A stretch of DNA of 64,000 nt, taken from the NCBI GenBank assembly GCA_050951845.1, contig JBMNJV010000005.1, positions 186,001-250,000 on the forward strand, given 5' to 3'. The notes below the pieces were generated by a model. It was not told the origin of the DNA, made no database searches, and saw only the letters and a list, made by a program, of their open reading frames with translations. This document shows, piece after piece, positions 26,284 through 36,241 of the stretch; within the stretch, counting starts at the first letter, position 1, and every line of letters begins with the position of its first letter. Source of the DNA: UBA5436 sp050951845. GTDB lineage: Bacteria; Bacillota; Clostridia; Saccharofermentanales; DTU023. The position numbers were made by a program, and so were the translations under genes.

Positions 26284-26669
26284 GGGCATCCTCCTCTAAA
26301 ATAAAAACTTTCTTTGTTTTTTCATATTTTAAGAATTATGTTCAGCTTTCTAGACCAATATTTCAATAACTCGGACGAAATCTGATTATGATTTAATTAA
26401 AACAATCAACTTGTTTTTAATATATCTATAACCATATTTCACCTTAACTACAAGAAAATAATGTCTATTTGTCTAAATTTTTCTTAATCATAGCATAATC
26501 ATTAAGATATATTGACTATATTTTTCTTATCTGTCTTGTGTTTGAAAACAATAACCGCGATCGGGCTAAAATATAAGTCAAGCAAAATCAGCAGACCGAG
26601 AACTGACAATGCGCCAACACCTATTCCGGAGTTATGTTATGCTGACAAATTCATCGTTCCGAAATATAA
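26284..26669. other. Intergenic region upstream of glycerate kinase
   Basis: About 386 bp, AT-rich. It presumably holds the glycerate kinase promoter on the minus strand, but no box pair is convincing. A short dyad CGAAAT/ATTTCG overlaps the stop of the acyl-CoA synthetase gene (26660-26677) without a U-tract. Nothing else seen. Confidence 0.45.
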
Positions 26670-28418
26670 TCATTTCGAGTAATCTCTGATAATTTTCTTT
26701 GAAGTATTCTTCACAAAAGGCTCATCACGTAAAGTTACACTTTTTATTTTCTTGTAGATCGGCTGATCTTTATTCAATTCTTTAACCAAAGAATTAATCA
26801 ATTCATAAGTTTCTTCTTCGGTAACCGATTGTTTGCCCAAAGTCTCTTGCACCTCTTCTTCATCCGGGAAAATTTCAACTACTATATCCAAATCACCATT
26901 TCTTCCTTCGACACCACTGACAACAGATTCAGCAATTTCAGGATTACGATTTAAGAGTGCTTCCAGTTCTTCCGGGAAAATATTTTTACCGTTTTTGGTA
27001 ACAATAACATTCTTTTTACGTCCGGTGATAATTAAGAAATTATCTTCGGTCATATATCCGTAATCACCTGTATAGAACCAACCGTCGCGTAATGTTTCGG
27101 CTGTTAATTCTTCATCACCGTAATATCCGAGCATAATATTCGGACCTTTGGATCTAAATTCACCGATTCCGTCTTCATCCGGCTCGTAAACTTCTGCTAC
27201 TGTTCCCGGCATTGGTAAACCGGCCGATTCATGCATGAAATTTACATCGCGATTCAGAGCCATAATCGGACCGCATTCAGTTAAGCCGTATCCCTGGATC
27301 GCCAGGAAACCGAAATCATTCAAGTCTTGTAATACTTGAGGATCAATGGCTGCTCCGCCTGAAATTAAGAGGCGCATATGACCGCCTAACGCTGCATGAA
27401 TATCTTTGAATATTTTTTTTCTTAAATCTATGCCGATTTTTCTCAGACCACGGGTCAGTTTCAAAGCAAATTCCACTTTTTTTCTTTTGCCTTGTTTGTC
27501 AATCGATTTCCAGATTCTTTTATGTAAAGCTTCCAAAATCAGAGGAACTGTTAAAATTAAAGTTGTTTTGCTCTCTGCCAGGTTTTGGGTCAGATAACGC
27601 AATCCTTCAAGTTCAGCAACAGCATTACCTCTATATACCTGACAGAGAAAACCGCAGGTACATTCATAAGTGTGATGCAGCGGTAATACCGAAAGACATA
27701 CATCATCATTGATGTAGACCATTGCACACATTGCCATCAGATTAGAACAAATTGAGTGATGTGAATGCATTACAGCTTTTGATCTGGCAGTAGTTCCCGA
27801 AGTAAAAAGCAAAATTCTCATTTCATAAGGATCTATCTCACAATCCGAAAAATCTCTGTAGCCGTCTGCCAATAACTGTTCACCGTCTTTTCGTAATGCT
27901 TCCCATGAATACTCCGGAGGTAAGTCCTCTCCTACTTCACGGCTGGTAAAAGGTTCAACTTCATTTTTATAATTATCCATTAAAATCAAAGTTTTCAGTG
28001 TTGCAAGTCCTTCCGCCGCTTCCAGTGCTTTTTCCCGCAAGGTCGGAGAGTAAACCAAAACGGAGGTTTTCGATCTTTGTAACATTGAATTGATTTCGTT
28101 CGCCGGCAATTCTTTATCTAAGGGTACAATGACACCCATACCGGTAACCGTGGCCAAATAAGTTACATACCATTCATAGCGCGTTTCTGCCAGAATCGCT
28201 ACTCTTACATCATTAACCACACCCATTTCCGTTAACTTGCTGCCGAAAGCTTCAATATCATTGCCGTATCGGGCATATGTAACCGGGACATAGGGTTTGC
28301 CAATTTCCGGTTTAGTTAAAAAAACCGTTTTGTCTGCATATTCTTTCACACTGCCACGCAACATCTCGCGCAGGTCATCAATTTGTCTTACATCATGTAA
28401 TGGTTGATTTTTCTTCAC
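26670..28418 (-). CDS. Long-chain acyl-CoA synthetase (AMP-forming)
   Basis: Activates fatty acids to acyl-CoA via acyl-AMP. The 582-residue protein belongs to the ANL superfamily: P-loop LLFTSGTTARSKAVMHSHHS, A5 motif GYGLTECGPIMALN, A7/A8 hinge FYTGDYGYMTEDNFLIITGRKK, and the A10 catalytic lysine region KNTSKKIIRDYSK at the extreme C-terminus. RBS GAGGAGAAC lies upstream of the start. Chain-length preference cannot be read. It is a single-gene unit between glycerate kinase and fructokinase. Confidence 0.9.
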   Translation of the reverse strand: MKKNQPLHDVRQIDDLREMLRGSVKEYADKTVFLTKPEIGKPYVPVTYARYGNDIEAFGSKLTEMGVVNDVRVAILAETRYEWYVTYLATVTGMGVIVPLDKELPANEINSMLQRSKTSVLVYSPTLREKALEAAEGLATLKTLILMDNYKNEVEPFTSREVGEDLPPEYSWEALRKDGEQLLADGYRDFSDCEIDPYEMRILLFTSGTTARSKAVMHSHHSICSNLMAMCAMVYINDDVCLSVLPLHHTYECTCGFLCQVYRGNAVAELEGLRYLTQNLAESKTTLILTVPLILEALHKRIWKSIDKQGKRKKVEFALKLTRGLRKIGIDLRKKIFKDIHAALGGHMRLLISGGAAIDPQVLQDLNDFGFLAIQGYGLTECGPIMALNRDVNFMHESAGLPMPGTVAEVYEPDEDGIGEFRSKGPNIMLGYYGDEELTAETLRDGWFYTGDYGYMTEDNFLIITGRKKNVIVTKNGKNIFPEELEALLNRNPEIAESVVSGVEGRNGDLDIVVEIFPDEEEVQETLGKQSVTEEETYELINSLVKELNKDQPIYKKIKSVTLRDEPFVKNTSKKIIRDYSK

Positions 28419-28571
28419 TTGGTTCTCCTCAGATTGCTTATGAAATTAAACGAATTTTTCATATCTTTTTTACAGAAATAAATAATAATTGCAAAACTAT
28501 GCAATCATCTATGATATATAAAATTACTATATAATAACTTTTCTGTCACCTGTTTTACAAATAATTTCTCC

Positions 28572-29516
28572 TTAAAAGAGTTCATTTTTAATTGCTGAAA
28601 TTTCCGCATAAGTCGGTAAAGATTCGATTGCACCTTTTTGCTGTACACAATAGTAACCTGAAACAGCTCCCATTTTGAGAGCATTCACAAAATCGGTTTC
28701 AACTAATTCCTTGACATTCAATTTTCCCGCACGCAATATTTCAGCTAAAAAAGCACCCCAAAATGCATCACCTGCACCGGTCGTATCTTTTACTTGCGTT
28801 TTGATGCCTTCCTGTCTGAGAATTTTATTTTTTAAATGGCACTGTGATCCGTCTGCCCCGAGAGTTTCTATGATTGCCGTAATATTGTAATGATCAAGCG
28901 CTTCTTGAATCGGCATTCCGATCATCGGTACTTCTTCTTCTGAAACTTTTAACAGATCAACATAAGGCAACACATTTTGTAAAGCCTTGGCACAAGCTTC
29001 CGCATCATAATCCCATAATTGATCACGATAATTAAGATCAAGTGATACTATTTTGCCCTGACGATGAGCTTCTTGCAAAGCATAAATGGTTGTTTCTTTG
29101 GCCGGTCCGCCTACCATCGATAAAGTTCCGGCATTTAACATTTTGGTCTTGGCTATTTGTTCAGGCGGAATTTGTTCCTTGGTCATGAACATATCGGCTC
29201 CTGGCTTTCTGGCAAAAGTGAAACTTCTGTCTCCGCTATCGCTTAATGTAACAAAAGCCAGAGTTGTTGTCGCTTCTTTTGTAAATTCAGGACAAAGAAA
29301 ATCTATGTTTTCCCGGCTGAAAGTTTCGGCAATTAATTTACCGAAATCGTCAGCGCCTACCATTCCGCAAAATGCCGTAGCAAACTCATTCCTGCTCATT
29401 GCCACCGCTACATTTGCCGGAGCACCGCCAAAATTCACACTCAGCTCTCTTGGTTTGCCGGTCGGAATAAAGTCAATTAAAACTTCACCTAAACTGATAA
29501 AATCATATGCTTTCAT
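28572..29516 (-). CDS. Fructokinase (PfkB/ribokinase family)
   Basis: ATP-dependent sugar kinase, 314 residues. N-terminal motif GEVLIDFIPTG and FGGAPANVAVAMSR (PfkB signature 1), and C-terminal DTTGAGDAFWGAFLAEIL with the catalytic Asp of GAGD. The pattern FTFARKPGADMFM fits bacterial fructokinases (ScrK-like), giving fructose-6-phosphate; 2-keto-3-deoxygluconate kinase is a less likely alternative. AAGGAGAGTAT precedes ATG. Divergent from the first Y-family polymerase gene. Confidence 0.85.
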   Translation of the reverse strand: MKAYDFISLGEVLIDFIPTGKPRELSVNFGGAPANVAVAMSRNEFATAFCGMVGADDFGKLIAETFSRENIDFLCPEFTKEATTTLAFVTLSDSGDRSFTFARKPGADMFMTKEQIPPEQIAKTKMLNAGTLSMVGGPAKETTIYALQEAHRQGKIVSLDLNYRDQLWDYDAEACAKALQNVLPYVDLLKVSEEEVPMIGMPIQEALDHYNITAIIETLGADGSQCHLKNKILRQEGIKTQVKDTTGAGDAFWGAFLAEILRAGKLNVKELVETDFVNALKMGAVSGYYCVQQKGAIESLPTYAEISAIKNELF

Positions 29517-29630
29517 ATACTCTCCTTCTTATAAAAATCCGTTGAAAAACCTGTGTTCTCGTGTATTTACTAATACATTATATATGTTTTTTGTTCATCT
29601 GAGATGTTTTTATGTTAAAGTGAATTTGAG

Positions 29631-29700
29631 TTAATTACAACATTAAAAAAGTACGGCAATAAACAATAACATTGATTGTCTTTGACTTAATTACAACATT
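29631..29700. repeat. 14-bp direct repeat between fructokinase and the polymerase gene
   Basis: TTAATTACAACATT occurs at 29631-29644 and 29687-29700, 56 bp apart; similarity continues weakly on the right. It lies in the divergent promoter region, with the second copy 16 bp before the polymerase ATG. Confidence 0.8.
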
Positions 29701-29715
29701 TAGGAATGTAAGGTA

Positions 29716-30981
29716 ATGGATCTTTCAAGTAATATTAGTTCTCACAGAACAATCTTGCATTGTGATTGTAACGGCTATTATGCTTCGGTCGAATGCTTAT
29801 TACGTCCTGAGCTGCGGAGCTTACCGATGGCAGTTACAGGCAATCCGGAAAATCGGCACGGTATCATTCTGGCCAAAAATCAACCGGCAAAAGAAGCAGG
29901 AGTTATTACTGCCGAAACAATAGCCGAAGCCAAACGCAAATGTCCTGATTTGATTTGTGTAAGTCCGCAGCACGATCTTTATCAGGAATATTCCGTCAAA
30001 ATCAATAATATCTATCGGGAATATACTGAACGGGTTGAACCGTTCGGAATTGATGAAAGTTTTTTGGATATGACTGATCTTTGGCAGAATTACGCTGCAA
30101 GTCCCGCACTATTTGCCGATTTGCTCAGAAAAAGAATCAGAGAGAGTATCGGGCTTACAATTTCAGTCGGTGTTTCTTTTAATAAAATCCTGGCAAAGCT
30201 GGGCAGTGATTTAAAAAAGCCTGATGCAACCACTGTTATTTCACCGCAGGATTTAGTAACCAAAGTGTGGCCTCTTGATATCACAAAATTACTCTATGTC
30301 GGCAAAGCTACCGCTGAACGTTTGAGAATGCTTAATATCAATACAATTGGTGATATTGCCAAAACCGATCCTGATTTTCTTGCTGTTTATCTGGGTAAAA
30401 TCGGAAAAAATCTGAGTTTATATGCTCGCGGTCTGGAAAATAGTGAAGTCCAGAAATATTCCGAACTGGATGAAGCAAAATCGGTCGGTAACGGCATGAC
30501 ATTCAGTGAAGATTTAACTGAATGGACAAAAATCAGAAACGGATTATCCGGTTTAGTCGATGAAGTTGTTGCGCGCTTGGAAAAATCGAAAAAAGTCGGC
30601 AATGTGATTCAGGTTCAATTAAAAAGTTCAGATTTCCTAGTATACTCACGTCAAACCACGCTGGATCGCCATGTTCACAAACGTGATCAAGTCTGGCCGG
30701 TCGTCTGGCAATTGATTAATGAATTATGGGATGAAACAACTCCGGTCAGGTTGTTGGCAGTCACCGTTTCAGGTCTGGAAAATCAAGGTGAAGTATATAC
30801 ACAAATGTCTTTCGCCGATATTTCTTCCGGCAGTAATCAAAACGTTACAGATCATAACAAAGACGATGACAAACAAGTCCGGGCTTCTGCAAAACAAAAT
30901 CAAATTAAAAATCTGGTCTTTAAACTTAATCAACAAATGGGTGGAGATTATCTGAAACTCGGCGCAAATAAAGAGTCATGA
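29716..30981 (+). CDS. Y-family DNA polymerase (DinB/Pol IV-like), copy 1
   Basis: Error-prone translesion polymerase, 421 residues. The first catalytic Asp is in LHCDCNGYYASVE, and the second acidic pair in VEPFGIDESFLDMTD; the little-finger part follows ISVGVSFNKILAKLGSDLKKPD. Compared with the second copy at 51534 the steric region reads DCNGYY instead of DMNAYY. RBS weak (AAGG two bases before ATG or AGG at 12). Its extreme C-terminus is a polar tail with no obvious beta-clamp motif. Whether it is Pol IV proper or a Clostridial paralogue group needs a tree. Confidence 0.9.
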   Translation: MDLSSNISSHRTILHCDCNGYYASVECLLRPELRSLPMAVTGNPENRHGIILAKNQPAKEAGVITAETIAEAKRKCPDLICVSPQHDLYQEYSVKINNIYREYTERVEPFGIDESFLDMTDLWQNYAASPALFADLLRKRIRESIGLTISVGVSFNKILAKLGSDLKKPDATTVISPQDLVTKVWPLDITKLLYVGKATAERLRMLNINTIGDIAKTDPDFLAVYLGKIGKNLSLYARGLENSEVQKYSELDEAKSVGNGMTFSEDLTEWTKIRNGLSGLVDEVVARLEKSKKVGNVIQVQLKSSDFLVYSRQTTLDRHVHKRDQVWPVVWQLINELWDETTPVRLLAVTVSGLENQGEVYTQMSFADISSGSNQNVTDHNKDDDKQVRASAKQNQIKNLVFKLNQQMGGDYLKLGANKES

Positions 30982-31087
30982 ACTATACTGATCATATAAT
31001 TAGCAAACACAATTACTATGGCTTTTTGGTTTTTGTTTCTAATCTGATTCTGAGTTATGATTATCAAAGTAAATCTTAAATTATTAA

Positions 31088-31101
31088 TGAACGTTTGTTA
31101 T
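31088..31101. promoter_or_regulatory. Possible LexA (DinR)-type box
   Basis: TGAACGTTTGTTAT matches the Gram-positive SOS box CGAAC-N4-GTTC in 7-8 of its fixed positions. It lies 46 bp before the aminopeptidase gene and 107 bp after the first polymerase gene. The 11-mer GAACGTTTGTT recurs at the second polymerase gene (51485). Confidence 0.35.
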
Positions 31102-31146
31102 TTTGAAATCCTATTCTGAATAACAAATAAATTAGAAAGAGGTAAT

Positions 31147-32601
31147 ATGCTTAATTTAAATTTTTATCAAAAAGGGGGAATACCGGTTATATTCAGCTCA
31201 GACCCAAATCAGGCCGATCTGATTAATTGGGCAAAAGATAACACCTCATTTGAGGCGGAACAAATCGAAGTTTTTTATTTGCCTAATCCCGAAGCCAAAA
31301 GCTTAATCTTAGTCGGATTAGATCCTGAGCAAGATTTGACTTTTGATCAATTGCGTCATTTAGGATTTAAAATTTACAAAACCGCAATTGCAAATAAAAT
31401 GTCCGCAATTGAAATAACTATGCCGGAACTCGCTGCAAAATCTGATCTGCAAGTAATGAAGTCTGTAGTTGAGGGTATGATTCAGGCTACTTATAAATTT
31501 GACAGGTATTTATCCAAAAACACTGAAAAACCGGTCAAACAATTGACGGTAAATTACATTCCGCATCATGGTTCTCCTGAAGATATGCAAACTGAATTTA
31601 ACAAATTAAAAGATGTAATGGAAGGTGTTTTCCTTGCCAGAGATTTAGTTAATCAAACTGCAAATTATATTTATCCGGAAACTTTAGCCCAAGCGGCAGC
31701 AGACTCGCTGCAGCCTTTAGGCGTTGAAGTAACCGTCTATAATCGCGAGCAAATTCAAGAAATCGGTCTGCAAGCTTTTCTCGCAGTTGCACAAGGTTCA
31801 AGTAAAGAACCGCAATTAATCGTCATGAAATATCAAGGCGATCCGGATACCGGGCAATTTACCGGTTTGGTCGGTAAAGGTATTACTTATGACAGTGGAG
31901 GCTATTCGATCAAACCGTCTGACGGAATGGCGGATATGCATTGTGATATGGGCGGTGCAGGTACAGTCATAGGTACAATGTACGCATTAGCGAAAACAAA
32001 AGCCAATACAAATGCATATGGTGTTATTGCAGCTTGCGAAAATTTGATTTCCGGCACTTCATATAAGGTAGGCGATATCATCAATTCATTGTCCGGAAAA
32101 ACAATTGAAATAGGTAATACTGATGCAGAAGGACGGGTCACTCTGGCAGATGCGGTTTTCTATGCAACCGATAACCTGAAAGTAAATCGGGTAATTGATT
32201 TAGCGACTTTAACCGGTGCCTGTCTGGTCGCACTGGGCGATGAATACACAGGTGTAATTACCAATAACATTGATTTTTATAAAGAATTCGAAGTTGCTGC
32301 CGCTGAAGCCGGTGAAAAAGTATGGTTATTACCTAATGACAAAAAATTTGCAGAATTAAATAAATCAAAAATTGCCGATATCAAAAATACCGGCGGACGT
32401 TTGGCCGGAACAATCACCGGTGCACAATTCATCGGTGAATTTGTGGCAAATGACACACCGTGGATTCACTTGGACATTGCCGGAACAGCATATTTGAGTA
32501 AAGAAAATGATTATTTGCCGGAACGTGCCACAGGAGTTCATGTAAAAACATTGGTTGAACTGTTGTCATCAAACGAAAAAGATCATCAAGGTAATCGATA
32601 A
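31147..32601 (+). CDS. M17 leucyl aminopeptidase
   Basis: Cytosolic metallo-aminopeptidase that removes N-terminal residues from peptides; 484 residues with the usual variable N-terminal domain and C-terminal catalytic domain. Metal-binding and active-site blocks: VGKGITYDSGGYSIKP (Lys and Asp ligands), MHCDMGGAGTV, and the family signature NTDAEGRVTLADA, with metal-binding Asp and Glu present. AGAGGTAAT precedes ATG. Monocistronic, ended by the strong hairpin at 32731. Confidence 0.93.
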   Translation: MLNLNFYQKGGIPVIFSSDPNQADLINWAKDNTSFEAEQIEVFYLPNPEAKSLILVGLDPEQDLTFDQLRHLGFKIYKTAIANKMSAIEITMPELAAKSDLQVMKSVVEGMIQATYKFDRYLSKNTEKPVKQLTVNYIPHHGSPEDMQTEFNKLKDVMEGVFLARDLVNQTANYIYPETLAQAAADSLQPLGVEVTVYNREQIQEIGLQAFLAVAQGSSKEPQLIVMKYQGDPDTGQFTGLVGKGITYDSGGYSIKPSDGMADMHCDMGGAGTVIGTMYALAKTKANTNAYGVIAACENLISGTSYKVGDIINSLSGKTIEIGNTDAEGRVTLADAVFYATDNLKVNRVIDLATLTGACLVALGDEYTGVITNNIDFYKEFEVAAAEAGEKVWLLPNDKKFAELNKSKIADIKNTGGRLAGTITGAQFIGEFVANDTPWIHLDIAGTAYLSKENDYLPERATGVHVKTLVELLSSNEKDHQGNR

Positions 32602-32730
32602 CTTAATTGACAACTTAACTATGTAATTAATAGTGTTATGATAACGCAATATTTGAAATAAGAGTATCAACAGCCCTGCAGATTTTGTTTATTCCTGACA
32701 ACAGAGTTTTTACAAATTTTTAGAGAAAGG

Positions 32731-32770
32731 CACCCCGAAGTTAAATTATTAGCATTCGGGGTGTTTCTTT
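32731..32770. terminator. Bidirectional terminator between aminopeptidase and ldh
   Basis: CACCCCGAA (32731-32739) pairs with TTCGGGGTG (32755-32763); flanking GAAAG/CTTTC extend it and T-rich tails occur on both strands. It serves the aminopeptidase gene (plus) and the dehydrogenase gene (minus, 20 nt after its stop). Confidence 0.85.
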
Positions 32771-32782
32771 CAAAAATCGTAA

Positions 32783-33736
32783 TTAAACATCTTTAGTAAG
32801 ATCAATTACTGAACGAACGGCTGCTGCTGATTTATGCAGAAGTTCCAGTTCATCCGGCGGCAATTGTACTTCAAGGACTTTTTCAATGCCTTTACTGCCG
32901 ACAATACAAGGTACATTAACTACTACGTCACGCAGACCGTACTCACCTTCTAAAACACAACCGACTGTACGAATTGTGTTTTCATCATTAAGAAATGAAT
33001 TACATAGTTCAGTCGTTGCAATACCGATACCGTAATAAGTCGCACCTTTACGCTTAATAACTTCAGCACCGGCTTTTCTGTTTTTTTCTGCCATTTCTGT
33101 TTTTTCTTCTTCCGTCAACTCGATACCGGATGCTACACAATAATCTTCAATGCTGAAACCGGAAATCTTTGAAAAACTCCAGGCAGGAAATTGAGTTTCA
33201 CCATGTTCACCAAAAACATAAGCATGAACATTTTTCATATCAATATTAAATTTTTCGGATAACAAAGTCCGTAAACGGATGCCATCAAGAACTGTGCCTG
33301 AACCGACAACCGTACCACGCGGTAAACCGGTCCATTTGCTTACATGGTAAGTCAAAACATCAACCGGATTCGAGACTACTAAAATAATCCCGCCGTCATA
33401 ATATTTCATGATACTTTCGGTCATTGATTTGGCAATCCGGCAATTTTTTTCCGCTAAATCCAAGCGAGTTTCACCCGGTTTACGTCCGGCACCTGCTGTA
33501 ACTACGATAATATCGCAACCTTTGATATCTGAATAATCACCGGCATAAATTTCCATTTGATTCAAGAAAGGCAAGCCGTGTTTGATATCCATTACTTCAC
33601 CTTCCGCTCTCTTCTGGTCAATATCTATTAATACCAGTTCATTGCATGTATGACGGATAGACATAACATAAGCAACATTTGCTCCGACATTTCCGGCACC
33701 GACAATTGCAATTTTGGTTCCTTCTATAATTCTCAT
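32783..33736 (-). CDS. ldh: L-lactate dehydrogenase-like 2-hydroxyacid dehydrogenase
   Basis: NAD-dependent LDH/MDH superfamily, 317 residues. NAD-binding IAIVGAGNVGANVAYVM, Asp of VLIDID, mobile loop AGAGRKPGETRLDL, catalytic Asp151 (GSGTVLDGIRLR) and His178 (FGEHGE), substrate-binding Arg154. The overall pattern is LDH: GETRLDL loop, GSGTVLD. However the residue that decides substrate in the loop (family position 102, Gln in LDH, Arg in MDH) is Arg85 here, so malate/oxaloacetate activity must be considered. GAGGGGGATAACC precedes ATG. Monocistronic, with the terminator at 32731. Confidence 0.85.
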   Translation of the reverse strand: MRIIEGTKIAIVGAGNVGANVAYVMSIRHTCNELVLIDIDQKRAEGEVMDIKHGLPFLNQMEIYAGDYSDIKGCDIIVVTAGAGRKPGETRLDLAEKNCRIAKSMTESIMKYYDGGIILVVSNPVDVLTYHVSKWTGLPRGTVVGSGTVLDGIRLRTLLSEKFNIDMKNVHAYVFGEHGETQFPAWSFSKISGFSIEDYCVASGIELTEEEKTEMAEKNRKAGAEVIKRKGATYYGIGIATTELCNSFLNDENTIRTVGCVLEGEYGLRDVVVNVPCIVGSKGIEKVLEVQLPPDELELLHKSAAAVRSVIDLTKDV

Positions 33737-33881
33737 GGTTATCCCCCTCTATCATTATCTCTTGACTTTAATTTACGAAATATTCCGGAAAAAAGCCAAA
33801 TTACTATACATCTTAATCGTTTACAATTAATAAAACAAGAACCTGTTCTTAGTCTTAGATTAAGTAATATATAACAGATAA

Positions 33882-35375
33882 TTATGAGTTCAATTCTGCA
33901 AAAAAATCTGTTTTGCGTTGAATTATTTCAGCCAGCCGCTCAACATAATTAGTTAAATCTTTCGGATTAAATATCCGCTCTAACCGGTCACCTTTGACTA
34001 TTTTTGAACTTGAGCCGCTGCCCAGACCGACCACGGAAATCCGGTCACTCATCATACCGACATTATAAACACAAGCATGTCCGGACTTGGCAAAACCGAT
34101 ATTCTCCAAACCGCCTCGTACATTCTTTTGGCGGTATAAATAATATGGTTGATATCCTTTATTTGTTAATTTCCGAATTGCAGCCGTGAATACACTACTT
34201 AATTCCTGATCAGGAAATCTCAAGCTCAAATATCGGGCAGCATATTGTTGCAAAAAAGCCGACCTTTTCAATGCCATAGTGTGAATTGTAATACTTTCAG
34301 GATCCAGCTCCAACAATTTTTCTAAAGAATATAAAAAATCGTTTCCCGTTTCTTGCGGAAGTCCCAGGATTAAATCCATATTAATTGATGAAAAACAGTT
34401 AGCACGAGCCAGCTCATACGCCCGATAAACATCTTCAACGGAATGATTCCTGCCTATAATCCGTAATGTCCGATCATGCATTGTTTGAGGATTAATACAG
34501 ATTCTGGCATCAGCTATGGTCTTGATTGCCGTTAATTTTGCCTGCGTAATCGAATCGGGTCGCCCGGCTTCTATTGTTATTTCACAATTCTTGATTTGCG
34601 GAATCTGCTCCTTAATCGCAGCCATCACTTTCGCAAATCCTTGATCGGAAAGGGCTGTCGGAGTACCTCCGCCCATATAAATCGCTTGAAAAGGCTTGTC
34701 GATCTGTCTGAAATAATCTGAAATCTCGGTAATTTCCTGCAATAAAGCTTTAACGTAAACATCTAATTTCGCACCCGAATTAACCGCATCCTGCGTGATA
34801 AAACTACAATAACTGCATCTGGTTGTACAAAAAGGAACTCCGATATATAACATCGGCAATTCAGGATTTAAATCGGACAAAATCCCGGCCTCTGCCAAGG
34901 CTGTTTTTAATCCGATTTCAGCTTTCTGCGGAGTAACATGCCAATTATTGATCAAATCCTGAATTGTCCGGTTTTGATCCCGCTGATTTTCCAAATAACT
35001 GCGGTAAGCTATTTGTGTCGGTCGCACACCGGTAAGCGATCCCCATGGATAGTGAATACCGGTTAATTTACTCAACAAGAAATAGATCTGCCTTTTTAGT
35101 TCGCGTCTAAGTGCAGACGGTACAACTTCTGCAGCAACCGACAAATCCGAATCCGCAATTCGGCTCAGCACCGATATCTCAGTCTGATCAGCTTGGTTGC
35201 GCATTTGTTCCACGTTTACTTCACGTTCAATAACAGAATATATAACAACATCAGAATATTCCGAATCCGTCACTGAGATAACACCTGATTCCAATTTTCC
35301 GACCTCCTGAAAAAACAGGCGTAAAATTTCTGCAATGCTCTGATATTCTTGATGATTTTCTAAAATTACGCGCAT
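33882..35375 (-). CDS. hemZ: Coproporphyrinogen dehydrogenase HemZ (radical SAM)
   Basis: Oxygen-independent enzyme related to HemN/HemZ, which decarboxylates coproporphyrinogen III in heme synthesis. The 497-residue protein has a long N-terminal extension (about 180 residues, including HYPWGSLTGVRPTQIAY) typical of HemZ of Clostridia, then the radical SAM cysteines GVPFCTTRCSYCSFIT, IYMGGGTPTALSDQGF and the C-terminal HemN-like part. RBS weak. No other heme gene is visible, and HemW-like chaperone activity cannot be excluded. It follows the DUF1624 gene by 17 bp and is probably co-transcribed. Confidence 0.88.
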   Translation of the reverse strand: MRVILENHQEYQSIAEILRLFFQEVGKLESGVISVTDSEYSDVVIYSVIEREVNVEQMRNQADQTEISVLSRIADSDLSVAAEVVPSALRRELKRQIYFLLSKLTGIHYPWGSLTGVRPTQIAYRSYLENQRDQNRTIQDLINNWHVTPQKAEIGLKTALAEAGILSDLNPELPMLYIGVPFCTTRCSYCSFITQDAVNSGAKLDVYVKALLQEITEISDYFRQIDKPFQAIYMGGGTPTALSDQGFAKVMAAIKEQIPQIKNCEITIEAGRPDSITQAKLTAIKTIADARICINPQTMHDRTLRIIGRNHSVEDVYRAYELARANCFSSINMDLILGLPQETGNDFLYSLEKLLELDPESITIHTMALKRSAFLQQYAARYLSLRFPDQELSSVFTAAIRKLTNKGYQPYYLYRQKNVRGGLENIGFAKSGHACVYNVGMMSDRISVVGLGSGSSSKIVKGDRLERIFNPKDLTNYVERLAEIIQRKTDFFAELNS

Positions 35376-35392
35376 AAATCAATCTTTTCCAA

Positions 35393-36196
35393 TCAGAAAA
35401 TTTTTGTCCATAACCAAATCAATGCTATCAAAACCGGCTGATGAATTGCATAGATCAGCAAAGCATGTCTGCCCATGAAAGCCAAAGGTTTGAATACTTT
35501 TTCGGTACAATATGGTTTTTGTACCACACCGGCAGGATAGATAATTTTGCCCAATGCCGCCCCGATAAAAAAGCATCCGCTATATGGAATCAAAGGCAAA
35601 TAATCCAGCATATCCGGAATTTCCGGACGCAAATACCCGATACCCAGAGGTAACAAGAATGGAGATCCCAGATAGTCCAAATTAAAAGCATTAATAATTT
35701 GCGGCAAATAAAAAAGAATTATAAAACCTGTCAGAATCAAAATAACAATTTTAGTTTTTTCAGACAAAACGGTTCTTTCAAACAGACCGTTCAAAAAAGT
35801 ACACAAAGCCAGACAATGAATCACTTGCCACAAAACATAATAATCGGATTTCAGGGCTGCGGAAACAAGTGAAGTTATCAAGGTTAAACCCAGTGCAATC
35901 AGAGCAAGTCTGCCTGAACGTTTCAAATTGCTGCGGGAAAAATTGCTGGCGGCACCGGCAACACCGATAAATAAAATATAAATCAGCGGATGATAAATGC
36001 TCTCCATTGCCGGACCGAACAACCAGCTGAAATACGGATAACCGAAAATATAATGCACATCATACATAAAATGATGACCGAACATTAAAATAATTGCAAA
36101 ACCCCTCAGCACATCCAATTCTGTCGCTCTTGGCTTTTGCCGAACCGTCGTATCCGGTGTAGTTGTATTCGATATATCTTTTGATTGAATCGTCAT
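35393..36196 (-). CDS. DUF1624 (heparan-alpha-glucosaminide acetyltransferase-like) membrane protein
   Basis: About 267 residues, mostly hydrophobic, seven to eight membrane helices. The N-terminal motif RATELDVLRGFAIILMFGHHFMYD is the hallmark of the COG3503/DUF1624 acyltransferase-like group, with a conserved Asp, Arg and His pair at the membrane face. Bacterial members are presumed to move acyl groups onto envelope sugars, but substrates are unknown. The ORF reaches a TTG at 36214; ATG 36196 is preferred, neither having a strong RBS. Followed closely by hemZ. Confidence 0.8.
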   Translation of the reverse strand: MTIQSKDISNTTTPDTTVRQKPRATELDVLRGFAIILMFGHHFMYDVHYIFGYPYFSWLFGPAMESIYHPLIYILFIGVAGAASNFSRSNLKRSGRLALIALGLTLITSLVSAALKSDYYVLWQVIHCLALCTFLNGLFERTVLSEKTKIVILILTGFIILFYLPQIINAFNLDYLGSPFLLPLGIGYLRPEIPDMLDYLPLIPYSGCFFIGAALGKIIYPAGVVQKPYCTEKVFKPLAFMGRHALLIYAIHQPVLIALIWLWTKIF

Positions 36197-36241
36197 ATTA
36201 CTTGATAATAACAATTATTATGACACTCAATCAAGTACATC

